A stretch of 64,000 nucleotides of DNA from Effrenium voratum (Eukaryota > Sar > Dinophyceae > Suessiales > Symbiodiniaceae), in NCBI GenBank assembly GCA_963377175.1, contig CAUJNA010000189.1:103894-167893 (forward strand). The letters are read 5' to 3'. Shown piece after piece: positions 41,991 through 53,759 of this stretch (position 1 is the first letter of the stretch; every line of letters begins with the position of its first letter). Made by a program: the position numbers and the translations under genes. The notes under the pieces were generated by a model that had not been told where the DNA came from, did not search any database, and was given only the letters and a program-made list of their open reading frames with translations.

Positions 41991-42775
41991 CTGTTTTAGA
42001 AGAGTAAGCACCCCAACAGAAAATATTGTTTGGGAAAAGTCTCTTCGGCGGGGCCAGCCTTGCGCCGATCAGTGACTGTGAAGTCATCGAGCGTCGGCGT
42101 TTGAGCCTCCAATGACAATCCCCGTACCGCTTTCCTTTCATACCCGACGGCTCGCCTTTGAATCAAAATTTCAAGACACTAACCACACTAACCAGTCTGC
42201 AAGCCTTTTCTGTTGGCCTAGTCTGGCCACAGCGGCTGAAAGGTACTAGGCTGGGCACCAACTTTGTCTCAGGGTAGCCGCGGGACTTTGCCTGGCGAAA
42301 GGCTGGAGGTACATCAGGCGCTGTGAAGGGCGCCAAGACGTCAGGGCTGGATTGCCCCCGTTCGCCTCGCTGCGCAAAGCCCGGCTCTGCTCCAAGGCGG
42401 CTTTCCGCCGTTCCGTGATGTCAGCTTTCGCCTGGCCAGGGAGGGTCTCTGGGAGGGCCTCTTTCAACACGCAATACGCACAACTGTAGGGTACTGTCGT
42501 CGATCATCGATCGATGGCCGGCATGGATTCTCCTGGTCTTTGCCCGTTCTTGAAACCAAATCAAGGAGAAACTTGCGTCGCATCAACTTTTGGTGACATG
42601 TTACGCGCCTATGGGAAGAAGGTGATGCGACGGGGTCACAGCAGCGCGCATCAACCCTTGCTCTACAACGCGGAACGCAGGATAGTTGCATCAGGAAAAG
42701 CCGCGGCGACGCGCGTTTGAACAGCGCATGCTGCAAAATGCGCAGGCGTCAGGGGTCAACACCTTCTCTCCAAAC
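41991..42775. other. No gene recognised
   Basis: Mixed GC-moderate DNA. CGATCATCGATCGATGG near 42501 is a local palindrome cluster. There is no convincing coding texture. Confidence 0.35.
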
Positions 42776-42779
42776 ACAA

Positions 42780-43195
42780 GCAACTGTTGCAGCAAGCCCT
42801 GTCACACCCGTCCTGCATGGAACAAACCGATCCAACTGTTGCAGCAAGCCCTACGAACCCTCTGCGAGGATCGCGCCGTGTGGCGCCGTGCGAATGTGCG
42901 AATGCGCTCGATGAACCTTTTGCGGGGGCCGTAAGTGTCAAAGCGCTCTCGCTGTGGCGCCGTGTGAACTTGCGACATGTTGGGCGAACCCTCTGCGGGG
43001 ATCGTGCGCGCCGAGCAGGAGCAGGAGCAGGAGCAGCAGGAGAAGCACAAGGAGGAGCAGCAGCAAAAAAGCAATCGGAGCGGGGGCAAGAGGAGCAGAA
43101 TGAGCAGGAGAAGAAGCAGCAGAGGCTGCAGCAGCAAAAGCAGGAGCAAGAGGAGAGGAGCAGCAGCAAGCAGGAGGAGCAGAAGCAACACTTCC
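42780..43195 (+). repeat. Local duplications and a GAGCAG-rich tract
   Basis: CAACTGTTGCAGCAAGCCCT occurs near 42781 and 42834; CGAACCCTCTGCGxGGATCG near 42854 and 42989. From 43013 to 43190 the strand is nearly pure A/G/C with GAGCAGGAGCAG-type units that would code Glu/Gln/Lys-rich peptide. No flanking domain supports a gene. Confidence 0.75.
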
Positions 43196-43521
43196 CAGTC
43201 AAGCGATATGTTTCCAGTAAAGCAGCACAAGCCCACGCTGCTCCGTCGTTTCTCACAACACCGACACATCACACTTGGCCACCTTGCGACCCGCATGGAA
43301 CAAACCAAGGCCAATGCCGCAACATTGCACGAAGCATGCTGCAAAACACAATTGAAAAACAGAATTTGACGCGACCTCCCAGAGCACCTTCCCCCACGTA
43401 ACTCAAAGGCTCCCTCAACATTGGTGCGACTAAAGTTGTTGACTGTAGCAATTATTCAGTTTCGGCACTCGGCGCGTGATCCTCATGTTGCAAAGTTGCT
43501 TCTCACTTCGGCTGGCGCACC

Positions 43522-44180
43522 TTGCCACCACGGAGCAAGCTCTGCAAACTAATCAAAACTGGAGAAGAAAGAACGTACAGGCTTGATGCGGTTCGGTCTT
43601 TTGCAAACAAACTGGCTATTTTTGACTTCTGGTTTTTTGCGGGTTCGGCAAGGGTTACTTGTCGAATGTTGGCAGTTCCAGGAGTTAACTTGGCCGTTCA
43701 CACGGATCGTCCTATCTTATCCACAGGCGCCTACCTCGACTTCAAGCGCCATGTGGACTATTTGCTGCAGCAGGGGCATCACGGCCAGGCCCGGCTGCTC
43801 TGGCTTTCGGCCGTGGAAGTGTTGCGCGCCCCTTTCGCGCAACCGCCCTTGCCTGTGGCAGACAGTGGGGAGATACCCCACCTTCAATTTGCACCCTGCA
43901 TTGATGCTCCTTGTGCTAGATGTGACGGGTCACTTGGCGGCTTCAAGTTCCCGTTCATTGGAACCTGGTGTCGTCGTGCAGTCTTGGTTCAAGAAGGCGC
44001 AACTGCTTCGGAGGCTTGGGCCGCCTATCAAACACAAAACCCTCCCAAAATACCAGGAGGAGCTAAGGAATGCCGACGACAGACTGCTTGCTGGATATGT
44101 ACAACAAACGCATCTGATCTTGGGGGGGGCGGGGGGCTTGTACCACGGAGTGGTTCCCACCCTCAGCAACGTTTTCACAT
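43522..44180 (+). CDS. Candidate coding region, family unknown, with a frame change
   Basis: One frame reads NLAVHTDRPILSTGAYLDFK and RHVDYLLQQGHHGQARLLWL up to about 43890. A second frame reads VVVQSWFKKAQLLRRLGPPI and LPKYQEELRNADDRLLAGYV from about 43970 to 44130. The two together look like one protein with a lesion or short intron near 43900. No family is recognised. The part before 43650 is less convincing and the start is not fixed. Confidence 0.28.
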
Positions 44181-44244
44181 CCTCAGCATCTCCAGCTCAG
44201 CACCACCAGCATCACCAGACAAACGAAACTGCAAACAAGCAGTA

Positions 44245-44600
44245 TCCCCAGCAACATGAACAAACGGGGCAAACTACTTTAGTTCTGCGGGGGCCGTTGG
44301 AACGAAAGAACGCACGCAAGAATCAGGACAAGGAACGTCAAAAGGACAGAGCTTGATTGCACCGGTGGCATCGCCAGCCCTCCCTTGTGGAGACCTTCCA
44401 AAAAAACGGAAATTGAAAAAATGAAGGCATCCCAGCTAGGGGCAACATGAACAAACGAAGGCAAACCAAAGGCCCCACCCCTGTCCTTCGGGGACCTTTC
44501 CGGAGGAAAGAGCCCGCAAAAGAAAAACGGAAGCAACCGCAGGACAGACCTTATTTGCACCAGCACTTGTGGGGACCTTTCCAACAGATGACACTGAAAC
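44245..44600 (+). repeat. Diverged tandem duplication, ~185-bp unit
   Basis: Both copies start with CAACATGAACAAACGr and end near GTGGrGACCTTCCAA/TTTCC. In between they share GAAAGA and a GGACAGA, TTGCACC order. First copy about 44252-44403, second about 44445-44590. Confidence 0.6.
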
Positions 44601-45235
44601 TTGCAAACCAAAAACTACACGTGCCCCCACGGAAAGAGATCAAATGTTGTTCAAAGACTTGTTGATTTGAGTTTGGACTTTGGATTGATGGTTTTCCCCA
44701 AGAGTCATCACCTAGAGAGGGGCCGCAGCTTGAAAGAAAAGAAGACGGCGTGGCTTCAGCCAGCAATGCCGCGAGCCTTTCTGCCATGCGTGTCTCTCCG
44801 CAAACAGTTTCAAGCTGGTCGGGCCCTCCAAGCTTCAAGGGTCCAAGTTTCCAACCCCTTTAAAGCCCGTGACATGATGAGGAGGCTGTGTAGGCCCTTG
44901 AAAGTGGTTCTGCGAGGGGTGAGGACCCTTGCGGAGTCAAGAAAACTGGTGTTGCACACTACCTATGACGGCCACGCTCCGAGCCCGCCCTGCCACTTTA
45001 CACAAGCGGATTCATAGGAATAATTCACTAGCGAGGCGCCGGCTCTCGTGCATCTTTCTCTGCGCGCTCTCGACGTGCGTTCTTGCGTCTCTCGCTACGA
45101 GTGGGCTCTCGCACGTCTCGCTTTGCGCGCGCTCTCTTGCTGCCCACAGGCTCTCGCGCGTCTCGCTCTGCATCTCCTCGCGTGTCTTGCTGCACGGTAA
45201 GCGTGTCGGTTTCACCGGAAGAGATAAAGTTCTCT
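44601..45235. other. No gene recognised
   Basis: Unique DNA until a region from 45030 with repeated CTCTCG/TCTCGC words (CTCGCACGTCTCGCTTTGCG), which leads into the pyrimidine tract. Confidence 0.4.
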
Positions 45236-45239
45236 GTCG

Positions 45240-46180
45240 CATTATTTTCTTTCTGTTTCTCGACTTTCTCTTCCTCACACTTTGTTGTTGTCGTTCTTTC
45301 TTCTTTTCCTCGATTGTTTTTGTTTTGCATCTGTCTTTTGTTACTTCTTCTTCTCTCCCTGCTTTCTCTTCGTCCCTCCTGTCTTTCCTTCTTCTCTTTG
45401 TTTCTTTGTTTCTTCCTTCTTCCTGTCTTGCAGTCTCTTCTTCTTTCTTTCTGCCTTTCCTTCTCTCTTCCCTTCTCGCTTTCTTTCTTTCTTTCTTCCC
45501 TCCTTCCTTCCGTCCTTCCTTTCTTCCTTTCTTTCTTACTTTGTTTCTTTCCCTTCTTTCCTTTCTTTCTTTCCTGTTTCTTTCTTTCTTTCTTTCGTTC
45601 TTTCTTTCTTTTCTTTCTTTCTTTCTTTCTTTCTTTCCTCCCTCCCTCCCTCCCTCCCTTCCCTTCCCTTCCCTTCCTTCCTTCCTTTCTTTCCTTCTTT
45701 CTTTTCCTTCTTTCCTTCTTTCCTTCTTTCCTGCCTTCCTTCCTTCCTTCCTTCCTTCCTTCCTCCCTCCCTTCCTTCCTTCCGTCCGTCCGTCCGTCCG
45801 TCCGTTCTTCCTTTCTTCCTTATTTTCTTTCTTTCTTTCCCTTCTTTCCTTTTTTTTCCTTTTCTCTTCCTTTCTTTCTTGCTTGCTTGTTTGCTTGCTT
45901 TCTTTCTTTCTTTTTTCCTTTAATTATTTGTTTACTTCTTTCTTTCTTTCTTTCCTTTCTCTCTTTCTCTCTCTTTCTTTCTTTCCTTTCTCTCTTGCTC
46001 TCCCTTTCTTTCTCTTTCTCTTTCTCTTTTTCTCTTTCTCTGTCCATCTTGCCGTCTATCTATCTGTGCATCTATCTACCTGTCATTCTACTTCCTTCCT
46101 AGATCGAGATGTCTCTCTTTCTCTCTGTATCTAGCTGTCTATCTATCTGTCCCTCTATCTACCTATATGTCGGTCTGCAC
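45240..46180 (+). repeat. ~940-bp pyrimidine tract (TTTC, CCTT, TCCG units)
   Basis: The plus strand is over 90% C and T: TTTC/CTTT blocks, CCCT at 45640, CCTT at 45670-45780, CCGT at 45782-45805, then TTTC and TCTA units. A Ser/Phe/Leu/Pro open frame of 401 residues (44929-46134) is generated by the repeat and is rejected as a gene. Confidence 0.95.
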
Positions 46181-46544
46181 GTTCCCTTTCCATTTGGCAG
46201 CAAGTCAACGCGGAAACGCTCTGCTTCTTTTCACGCGGCCTTTTTGAGGGTGCGTTTGCCTTTCCTGGCCCAGCAGGCGGTGAAATGGGTCAGGCGCTGT
46301 CGCGCTCTGAACACCGCCGCTACCTGAGACAGCGCGCTGTGGAAGCTAGGCGCTGTCGCGCTCTGAAGCCCGGGGACGCCAGAGCTTCTTTCACCTTGGC
46401 GCACTTGGCCAGCGGCGTCACTGCCATGACTGCAGCAGCGTCAACACCGCTGAGTAAATCAAATTGCAAAAGCTCTGCGCCTGCGTCTGTTGATTGAGTG
46501 ATCCATCCCCGCAACATCACATCCAATCCACGTGGCTAACCTGT

Positions 46545-46805
46545 CTGTAGTTATGCATCCATCCTTCCGTCCATCCATCCATCCGTCCAATCTCTGTGCA
46601 CTCTATCCCTCTACCTGTTCATTTACCCAATCAAGCAATCTATCTATCTATCTATCTGTCTATCTATCTATCTTTGTCTGTCATATCTTCCTAAAACCAA
46701 CTAAACTATCTATCTTTCTATCTATGGTCTATCTTGCCATCTATCTATCGATCCACCTAATTGCGCCTGTGTCTATCTATCTGTCCATCAACCCATCTAT
46801 CTAGT
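46545..46805 (+). repeat. CATC/CTAT tetranucleotide microsatellite
   Basis: CATCCATC near 46560-46590, then CTAT runs near 46640-46670 and again up to 46800. Confidence 0.9.
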
Positions 46806-46947
46806 GGGGCAAGTTGGGGCGAGCTGGCCTCAACGCCATCCATGAACCTCAGTATGCAGGTAAGGATTCGTCGGGTCTTACGCCTGCTTTGCTCAGGCAC
46901 TTTGACATCAGCTTGCAACAGGGCTGCGCCTGCCACGCAAACTGATG

Positions 46948-47816
46948 TCACGAAAAGCGCGATCGTCTGCGCCAATGGGCCCGGCTCCGAGAGCGTTCGA
47001 ACGCGAACGTGCCCCGAAGGTGCTCCGACCAGGCGTCGCGATCAGGCCAACGACCGTCCCAAGGAACCACGACCTTAATTCTCTTGCCTTTTGTCAGAGA
47101 GCTAGCTTTCAACCAGTTGCCGTACCACGTCAACTCCTTCTAACTTACTTGGATGAACGATTGAAACAACGCAACACAATCTAGGATGTGGAAAGAGCGG
47201 TACCTCAACGCGTCATGATCCGCCACACCGGATGGCCTTCTCCACACAGTCAACGAAAAAGGCCTGACACTCTGCAGCCACACTGTCCCAGAACACGCCA
47301 ACGTCTCTGCACACGACCTCTTGGAAATACTTGAGACGCCAAAACAAAATAGACAACCGAAAGCACCAAAGCGTCAAACACGTCGCGCCTCCAGCTCTGA
47401 AGGTTCCGAAAACTGCCGATCTGCGACAGCCCGCAACTGGCAATGGGCATTTTGGGTCGAGCAATGTGGCAACTTCGGCAAAGATTGCTCGCGCGCAGAC
47501 CAAGCGCCCAAAATACAACGCAGCACCAAGACAGGTCTGACTGTGGGCAGCAAAACGATAGAGTTGCTTTGCTCGCCTTGGCCGCTTGCTTCTGCTCTTG
47601 CACCAGCTGCTGTTTCAGCCGCCTGGGCAATAAAAAGAATCCGGCAACCAAAGAAATCCCAGCGAGACCATACGCCAGACACGCCGCTACTCCAGCGCTT
47701 CTCCCTATCTGAATCTGGAAGATCAATCCACTCCGGGCACCGGGCTTCACGGTGGCCTGGTACTTCTCTTCCAGTTCCTTCAAAAAGAACTCGGTTCTGA
47801 GACAAGCCCGCCCCAT
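46948..47816 (-). CDS. Candidate spliced gene with one membrane segment
   Basis: Minus-strand blocks: 47570-47816 reads FFLKELEEKYQATVKPGARS, then a hydrophobic segment CLAYGLAGISLVAGFFLLP that could span a membrane, followed by RRLKQQLVQEQKQAAKASKA, a basic helix. A second block at 47213-47340 (FWRLKYFQEVVCRDVGVFWD, ending at a stop) and a third at 46948-47133 (KGKRIKVVVPWDGRWPDRDA) also have coding texture. Whether they belong together is unknown. No family is recognised; a single-pass membrane protein is the most that can be inferred. Confidence 0.25.
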
Positions 47817-48144
47817 CTTAGCGAGGCTGTCATTTCAAAACTTTTCTTGGGGTCACACCCACCCTGAGTCAAGGTTCAGCGCAGCGAGCTCAGTAAACAA
47901 CGAACGCCCGATCCACGACGCGACAAGGAAAGAAACATGCCAAGGGGTGTCTTGAAACTCCCCTACGCGTGCAACCTTTGTGGCGCCGAAGGTAAATCAC
48001 GCAGCCGTTGCCACTTGACCAACGAGCCTGCGACAGGCCGCTATAAGCGGTGCCTCAGGGCTTCGGTTGGCGGCTGCCTGGGTTGGGAGCCTCTTTTCTT
48101 GTCAGTTGCTTGGCTTTGGCCTCATCCCTCGAAGCCCAAATTGT

Positions 48145-48639
48145 CTAGAGTTTTGACGAAGCATCCCTCCGAGTTCCTGTGGCAGCTGGACTCTGGGTCA
48201 ACAAGAGGTCAACCATCCAGCTCTGTAGCACATGCAGTTGTTCAAGAAGGAGTGCGGGGCACAAAGCTCTCACCCGCTGGGCTGTATGTAGCCTGCTTCC
48301 TGCCCCCCTCCAAAGGTCGGCACACTGCGTGGGCTCATCCTCGGTTGGGCGGTCCTTCAGGCGACAAGACTGTGCTTCACGATCAGCCATGGCTTGAAAT
48401 CGGCTGCCAACATCTGACCACCAATTTTTTTTTAAACAAAGTCTGGACAGACTGATATTTGGGAAACCCGTCGGCTCGCGTCCTGCGCTTGGGAGGACTG
48501 CCTTGGACAAGCGCTGCGTGAGAATTGCACGCGCTCCCTTGGAATGTTTTCGAACCGTGGCCAAAAACAGGCTCAGCGGTTTCGCTCCTCTGCGTTCCCT
48601 GTCCCACAAGCCTTCCCCAATAGTTTCCACCGGCCGCAA
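48145..48639 (-). CDS. Candidate open frame of 164 residues, family unknown
   Basis: An uninterrupted minus-strand frame with helical, basic texture: LFLATVRKHSKGARAILTQR, LSKAVLPS, then AMADREAQSCRLKDRPTEDE and LCPALLLEQLHVLQSWMVDL. The plus strand also carries a 172-residue open frame here with weaker texture. No motif is recognised, and a poly-T run (48426-48433) interrupts the middle. It could be a chance open frame. Confidence 0.2.
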   Translation of the reverse strand: MRPVETIGEGLWDRERRGAKPLSLFLATVRKHSKGARAILTQRLSKAVLPSAGREPTGFPNISLSRLCLKKNWWSDVGSRFQAMADREAQSCRLKDRPTEDEPTQCADLWRGAGSRLHTAQRVRALCPALLLEQLHVLQSWMVDLLLTQSPAATGTRRDASSKL

Positions 48640-49600
48640 GCCAAAACAGCTGTGACTGTAGCGGGCAAAGGCGGGTGAGTTGTGTGCTAGGTCGGCTGTA
48701 GAAATGCAATTCCTTTCACCCCCTCACTCCATCCCCAAATCCAGCCGTATTATTAACTGGACCTGGCAAGGTGGGGGTGGGAACGAGAAACGGATTCTCT
48801 GGTCATGAATTCGCCGTCTATCCTTTCCTCTTTCATTCCTGCTCCCGCTATCTTCTCCAAACTCTGAATTTGGATGCTAGGAAAAAATACGAAAGGAACG
48901 CAAGGAAAGGAAAGGGGTGCGCCCCGCCCCTCTTCTTTATTGGGAAGCACGTACGAACGCAGGGTGGGATGAAACCCTTTTTCATGAAACGCCTGTTCCC
49001 GGTCAAGGTTTGCTGCAGAAACCAAAATGGTGGGTACCAAGGGCCCAAGGGGGTTGATTCAGAAACCAAGAATGTTTCAAAACATGACTCGGGCACCAAC
49101 GAAACAAAAGGTCTGCTTCACAAACCAAGAATGATTCGGAAACCAAAAAGGTTGATGCGAAAACCAGAGCCATGAGATTTAGGAATTCATTCGCAGTTCT
49201 CAACCAATACAAACTAGCCCACAAAGCGCACGACCTGCCAACCAAGACCACCGCAATTCAACGTAAGATTCCAAAGCAGAAAATTCCAGTGGAAAACGGG
49301 CAGAAAGCAACACAGTCTCAGCAATGAACGAAAGAACCGGGTCAGCAGGCTGAGCCACACAATCAAACAAAGAAACCATCAAACGCGGGCTGGAGAATTC
49401 CACTCATGAGCAGCCCTCGCTGCCATCTACTTGGCTCAAGCCCAAATGATAGCACTTTCCGAGGAAAAAGCTGCTTCCACTTGCTGATTGGTGGTGATCA
49501 TTCTTGGCTTACAGGTAAACCAAAAAACACTGCCTTCTTACATATTTGGTCATCTACCCCTTCCCTACATGTTCATTCTTCGTCAGAATAGATCCTTTGA
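48640..49600. other. No gene; short repeats based on AACCAAGAATG
   Basis: At 49010-49170 five or six copies of GATTCAGAAACCAAGAATG-like units (about 30 bp) occur. The same motif inverted, TGGTTTCTGAATC, makes up the repeat at 53330-53570. The rest shows no coding signal. Confidence 0.5.
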
Positions 49601-49606
49601 CTGGAG

Positions 49607-51960
49607 GTTTTCCGAAAAAAGGCTGTCAAGTGGAGCAGATGGTCCGCCGCGACTTTTTCGAGCTTTCGTAAGGGCGGACATGTGTCCTACGAAGAAACTA
49701 CCAACATATCAAAGAACGCAGAAGTGCCTCCGCAATACGACGCCCGCGTTAATTGGTTTCGGCGCGAAGATCAGGCAAGAGACTGGGTTGCATTCACGGC
49801 CATCGAGCCGCAGCGGCGAGGTCCGTTGTTGAAGAACAGGCTCACAGACGACGCCCTCGCGCACCGCGAGCTGTCGGAGAATGAAAGGCTTGTTGATCCG
49901 GACAATGGGCTAGGATTTTTTTTACATTCCTACGCGGCTACTTCTCAAAGAACACCCGGAACGCATGCCTTTACTGATTTCTCAACCACCAGAGAGGAAA
50001 CAATGAAATCGTGAACAACACAAGCAACTGCGAGATTCTTCTTAGAAGACTACGAGCCTGAAAGCACAGTACCAGAATTCACACGAACAAGCCCTGAATA
50101 CATTCAGGCCATCAACCGCGCCAATCAGAAAAAAAACGCGACCAACACAATGAAAGGGCCAATGACATAGCAACCCTTCTCCAGGGACTGCCGAAAACCG
50201 CCACAGTACCCATAGCACCCGAGCCAGTCTTCCTGGGCTCAGCAGATCGGGCGAACACCAGGTCAAGGAAGAAGACAACAGCACACACAGGCTTTTGCAG
50301 GTGTCTTCCAACTTCCTGAGTGCACATACAACATCGTAAAGACCGCGCGCGACAACCTTCATCCAGAACAGAACATCTCTCCTCTGAACGGGCGCAACCG
50401 ATCCAAAACCTTCTACATCCTTGAACCAGGTGACTACGAAGGAGAAGAAAGGCTCTGGGAAGAAGATGATGAAGGTGAAGAAGGATTTTGTCCACTCGAC
50501 GATGAGGAACGACCATGCTTTTGCCCTAAAAAGATTTCAGCGTCGGACTCTCAAGTCTAGCAAGGGTAAAGGTAAGGGCAAGCGAAGGGGCAACCTTTCA
50601 GGAAACCACAAGGCCAATGACTCCACCCCCGAAACCAGAAACGAAAAGGAAAACACTGGAACAAACCACAAGGACAAAGGAAAAGACCCCGGCAAGAACG
50701 ACGACAAAGGCAAAGGCAAAGCCAAGACCCTTGCCGTGGATTACAGCGCCTATGCGCAGGAAGCCACACAGCCCCCTGCCGACATATCGGCAGAGCCTTG
50801 CCCGGACGATTGGAGCTCCAGCGCATGGCGGGCGACAGAATGGAACAGCAACTCTTTTTGCATGAGCCGCACCGATGGCATATCTCGCAGACTCAACAGG
50901 AAAAGTTGACGCTTGCAGAAGTACGGTCACCCACAATGGCTTGGCCGGCATGATTCCGCAGGCAACACTCATCAAGCAGGCCGATAATCCAACCCATGTC
51001 ATCCTCGACAACCTTTGCACAGAGCACATGGGCAGTTGGCTTGCAGTGGGGAAATGTAGTAAGGCGACTGCACCATATCCTGCGCGGATGAAGTACGAGT
51101 ACATCCCGCGCAGAACCAGGTTCACCTTCGCCAATGGTCAAACCTCTAAGGTTGACTGGACTCCCGACTGTTCTATAAAACCAAACTGTTCTATACCACC
51201 AAACCACCTATGCTGACGTGCACTGACATTCTTGAACAAGGACAAGTTCCGGCTCTGTTGAGTATTGATCAGATGCGAAATCTCACCCGCACTCCTCAAT
51301 GTGACAAAATCACAAGCAAGGCGTTCGGGATGATTCAGCAACCCGCGCAAGTGTCCAATAGCGGTCACGCGCTTGCAACCAAGGGAATCGAAAACCAAGA
51401 TCATACTCTACGCACATCCATCGCTGCCAGCCACTGCCTTTCCAGACGAGGCATCACCAAAGAAACCCAGTGTTTGAGCACCAGCGCCGGCAGCAGAGAC
51501 AACCGAGACCATCGGACAGGTCAACCACGCCAACTACCAAGGAACTCCATACAGCTCATGTGTCCAAGAGGAGAGCACTGCTCGCGCCTGGCACAAGCAA
51601 AACTTGTTCGATTTCACACACACAGAGATTTTCAACCAAAGAAGCGCTAAAAGATTCCAAGTCGAGACCAAAGAGTTACTATCTTCCGTTGCTTTTGAGC
51701 ATCACCTAGTTCTGCGTCTTTGGCCTGCTGAGTTCCAAGTCGTTTTCCACCCGGAAGAGCTTGTCCCAAACAAAGTGGACCAGCAGCGGATCTGCACCAC
51801 GCGGGCGCCGACACCCCCACCGAGCGCTGGTCAAGCAAGCTGGCTGCCAAACAAAACTTTGCGGCATCCTCCATGTCCACGCGACGCGGTCATCGCCACG
51901 CTGGACGGTGGCACCGTTTGGGCCTGATGGCGCCTTGCTTGCAAGGTAGAGAAAGCAACG
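49607..51960 (+). pseudogene. Decayed copia fragment: gag to protease
   Basis: Plus-strand remains of a second copia-like element, in many frames. Gag is seen at 49682-50014 (VPPQYDARVNWFRREDQARD, RRGPLLKNRLTDDAL, VDPDNGLGFF). An acidic stretch at 50400-50520 (EERLWEEDDEGEEGF) and a basic one at 50540-50620 (KGKGKGKRRGN) follow. The protease is at 50960-51350: HVILDNLCTEHMGS, where the catalytic DSG has become DNL (51007-51015), then FTFANGQTSK and VPALLSIDQM. No integrase, RT, LTR or primer-binding site is recognised. It differs from the 6339-15002 element in sequence, so it is another lineage. Confidence 0.7.
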
Positions 51961-53330
51961 CGGGCTCGCCACGATCAGCAGGAGGAGCAGGGCGTCTGGG
52001 CTTCGACTGGGACTCTTGCGTTGACTGGGATCTTACAAAATGAAGCGTGCAGAATGGAATTTTGCAAAATTGTTCCTGACTACTCTAGCTGGCTTGCGGC
52101 TAGCTTTCTGGAAGGGATAGGCTCACCACTGCGCTCATTCTCTGCGACTCCCCGTGCCACTTCACGAACACAACACACGACTTGTCCACAATGGCCACTT
52201 GTAAATTCGGAAGCGTCAAAATTCAATGGCTTGCCATCAACAACATCAACCTGCACGCCGCCCCTTCGCGAATGATCGGCAAGGCTCTCCACGCGATCGC
52301 CTTGAACAGACCAAGGGCTTGAGCCGCCCGCGCCTCAGACCTCGCGCTACCATCCGTTCACAAGTGGCCTCAATTGTAGCAAGGTTCGCCACTTGAGTGA
52401 ACATGCCACTTGCTCGTTGAACTGTCAGCTGTCAAGCCAGTGGTCAAGTTCAAGCCAACTGTCAACGCAATCCATCCTCAAGTCAATTGTCAATTGTGCT
52501 TGAAACTCTCCCGAGCCACTTGAGACACGTTTGCGTTTCGCCCGTGAGCAGTTTGACAATTTTAGCTACGTCTGTTGACAGGTCCCAATTGACACTTGCA
52601 AAATCATGCTCCAAGAAAACTAACCCACCAAGCTCCCATTGGGCATCAAGAAGGTCAACAACTCGTCAGACCAGGCCAAGGCATATACCAAGATCTTGGG
52701 CTCCATCAACTTCATCGTCTAAACGGTATCTTTTCCTGAAGGGAGTTAGTCGATAGTTTCACAAGGACACATCAGTCCTAATCTTTTTCCAGCCACACAG
52801 ACGCAGAGTCTTTTGACATAATTAGGTGTCAACTTTTGCTTGCCATTTCTCATGCACTTAGTTTGTACAAATCATGTAGATATCAGACAATCCGACGTGT
52901 CCGAGCCACAAAATAGATTGACCTTTCTGATGTGATCGAAATCGATCCGAGTATTTCTCAATGGCTACGCACATAGGAAAAATATGGCTGCGGCAAAGAG
53001 CCTTGAGAATATAATTACTCGGCGCCAAAGGTCGAAAGAATGTGTGTTTGTTTTGTTTTGTTCTGTGTTTCGCAGACTATTGACCTTTGGGCAATCAGCT
53101 TGCATCACGTATGCATATTATTGGCTCTAGCCCCCTTTTTTCTACCATAGAGTTCATAATCGCCATAGAAGAAGACCTCGCTGCGCTCGCACTCAGCACA
53201 CTCTTATGTATTGTATTGACCAGGGATTTCCACAACAGTGTCACCCTTCAGGTCATCAGATTTTGGCTGAGAAACAGATCCATGGCCATTGGAGTCTGCT
53301 ACCGCAGTGGGCTTCTCCTCCTTAGCTTCT
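51961..53330. other. No gene recognised
   Basis: From 52380 to 52600 the words CACTTG, CAAGTCAATTGTCAATTG and GCCACTTGAG recur in a loose pattern. No domain is seen. It may include more of the decayed element. Confidence 0.35.
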
Positions 53331-53570
53331 GAAAATCGCACCGTTACTTTCTCAATCGCGCATGCTGTGATTTCTGAATGTTGCCTGCTTTGGCTTCTGA
53401 ATCAAGAGGCTTGGGTTTCTGAATCGGTCATTGTTGGTTTATGAATCGCACATCAAGTGGTTTCTGAATCGTGGACCATAGTTTCTGCAGCGCGCAGCTT
53501 TGTTTGTGAATCGCTCACGTGTTTGGTTGCTGAGTCGCTCCAGGTTGGCTTTTGAATCGGTCCTTGTTCC
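53330..53570 (+). repeat. ~30-bp repeat based on TTTCTGAATCG
   Basis: Eight or so loose units containing GGTTTCTGAATCG or TGTTTGTGAATCGC. It is the reverse complement of the family at 49010-49170, so the two blocks flank the copia fragment in inverted orientation. Confidence 0.7.
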
Positions 53571-53759
53571 CTGTTCCCGCTCCCTACCCCTTCCACAAGC
53601 TAAGCCACGAAAGAGACAGTGCAAGAGCTCATGTCACTGGGATGTTGGATGAATCTTTGCCTGTGCTGTGCAATGTTGTTTTGCTCGGGAGGCACTGCAA
53701 ACAAACAAAAATGAACTGCCACAGATTCCAAGAAGAGAAATGAAGCAAACCTGTCAGGA

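Noticed and set aside
44929..46134. 401-residue Ser/Phe/Leu/Pro open frame, the longest outside the retrotransposon
   Set aside because: More than two thirds is a TTTC/CCTT microsatellite translation; no domain is recognisable.
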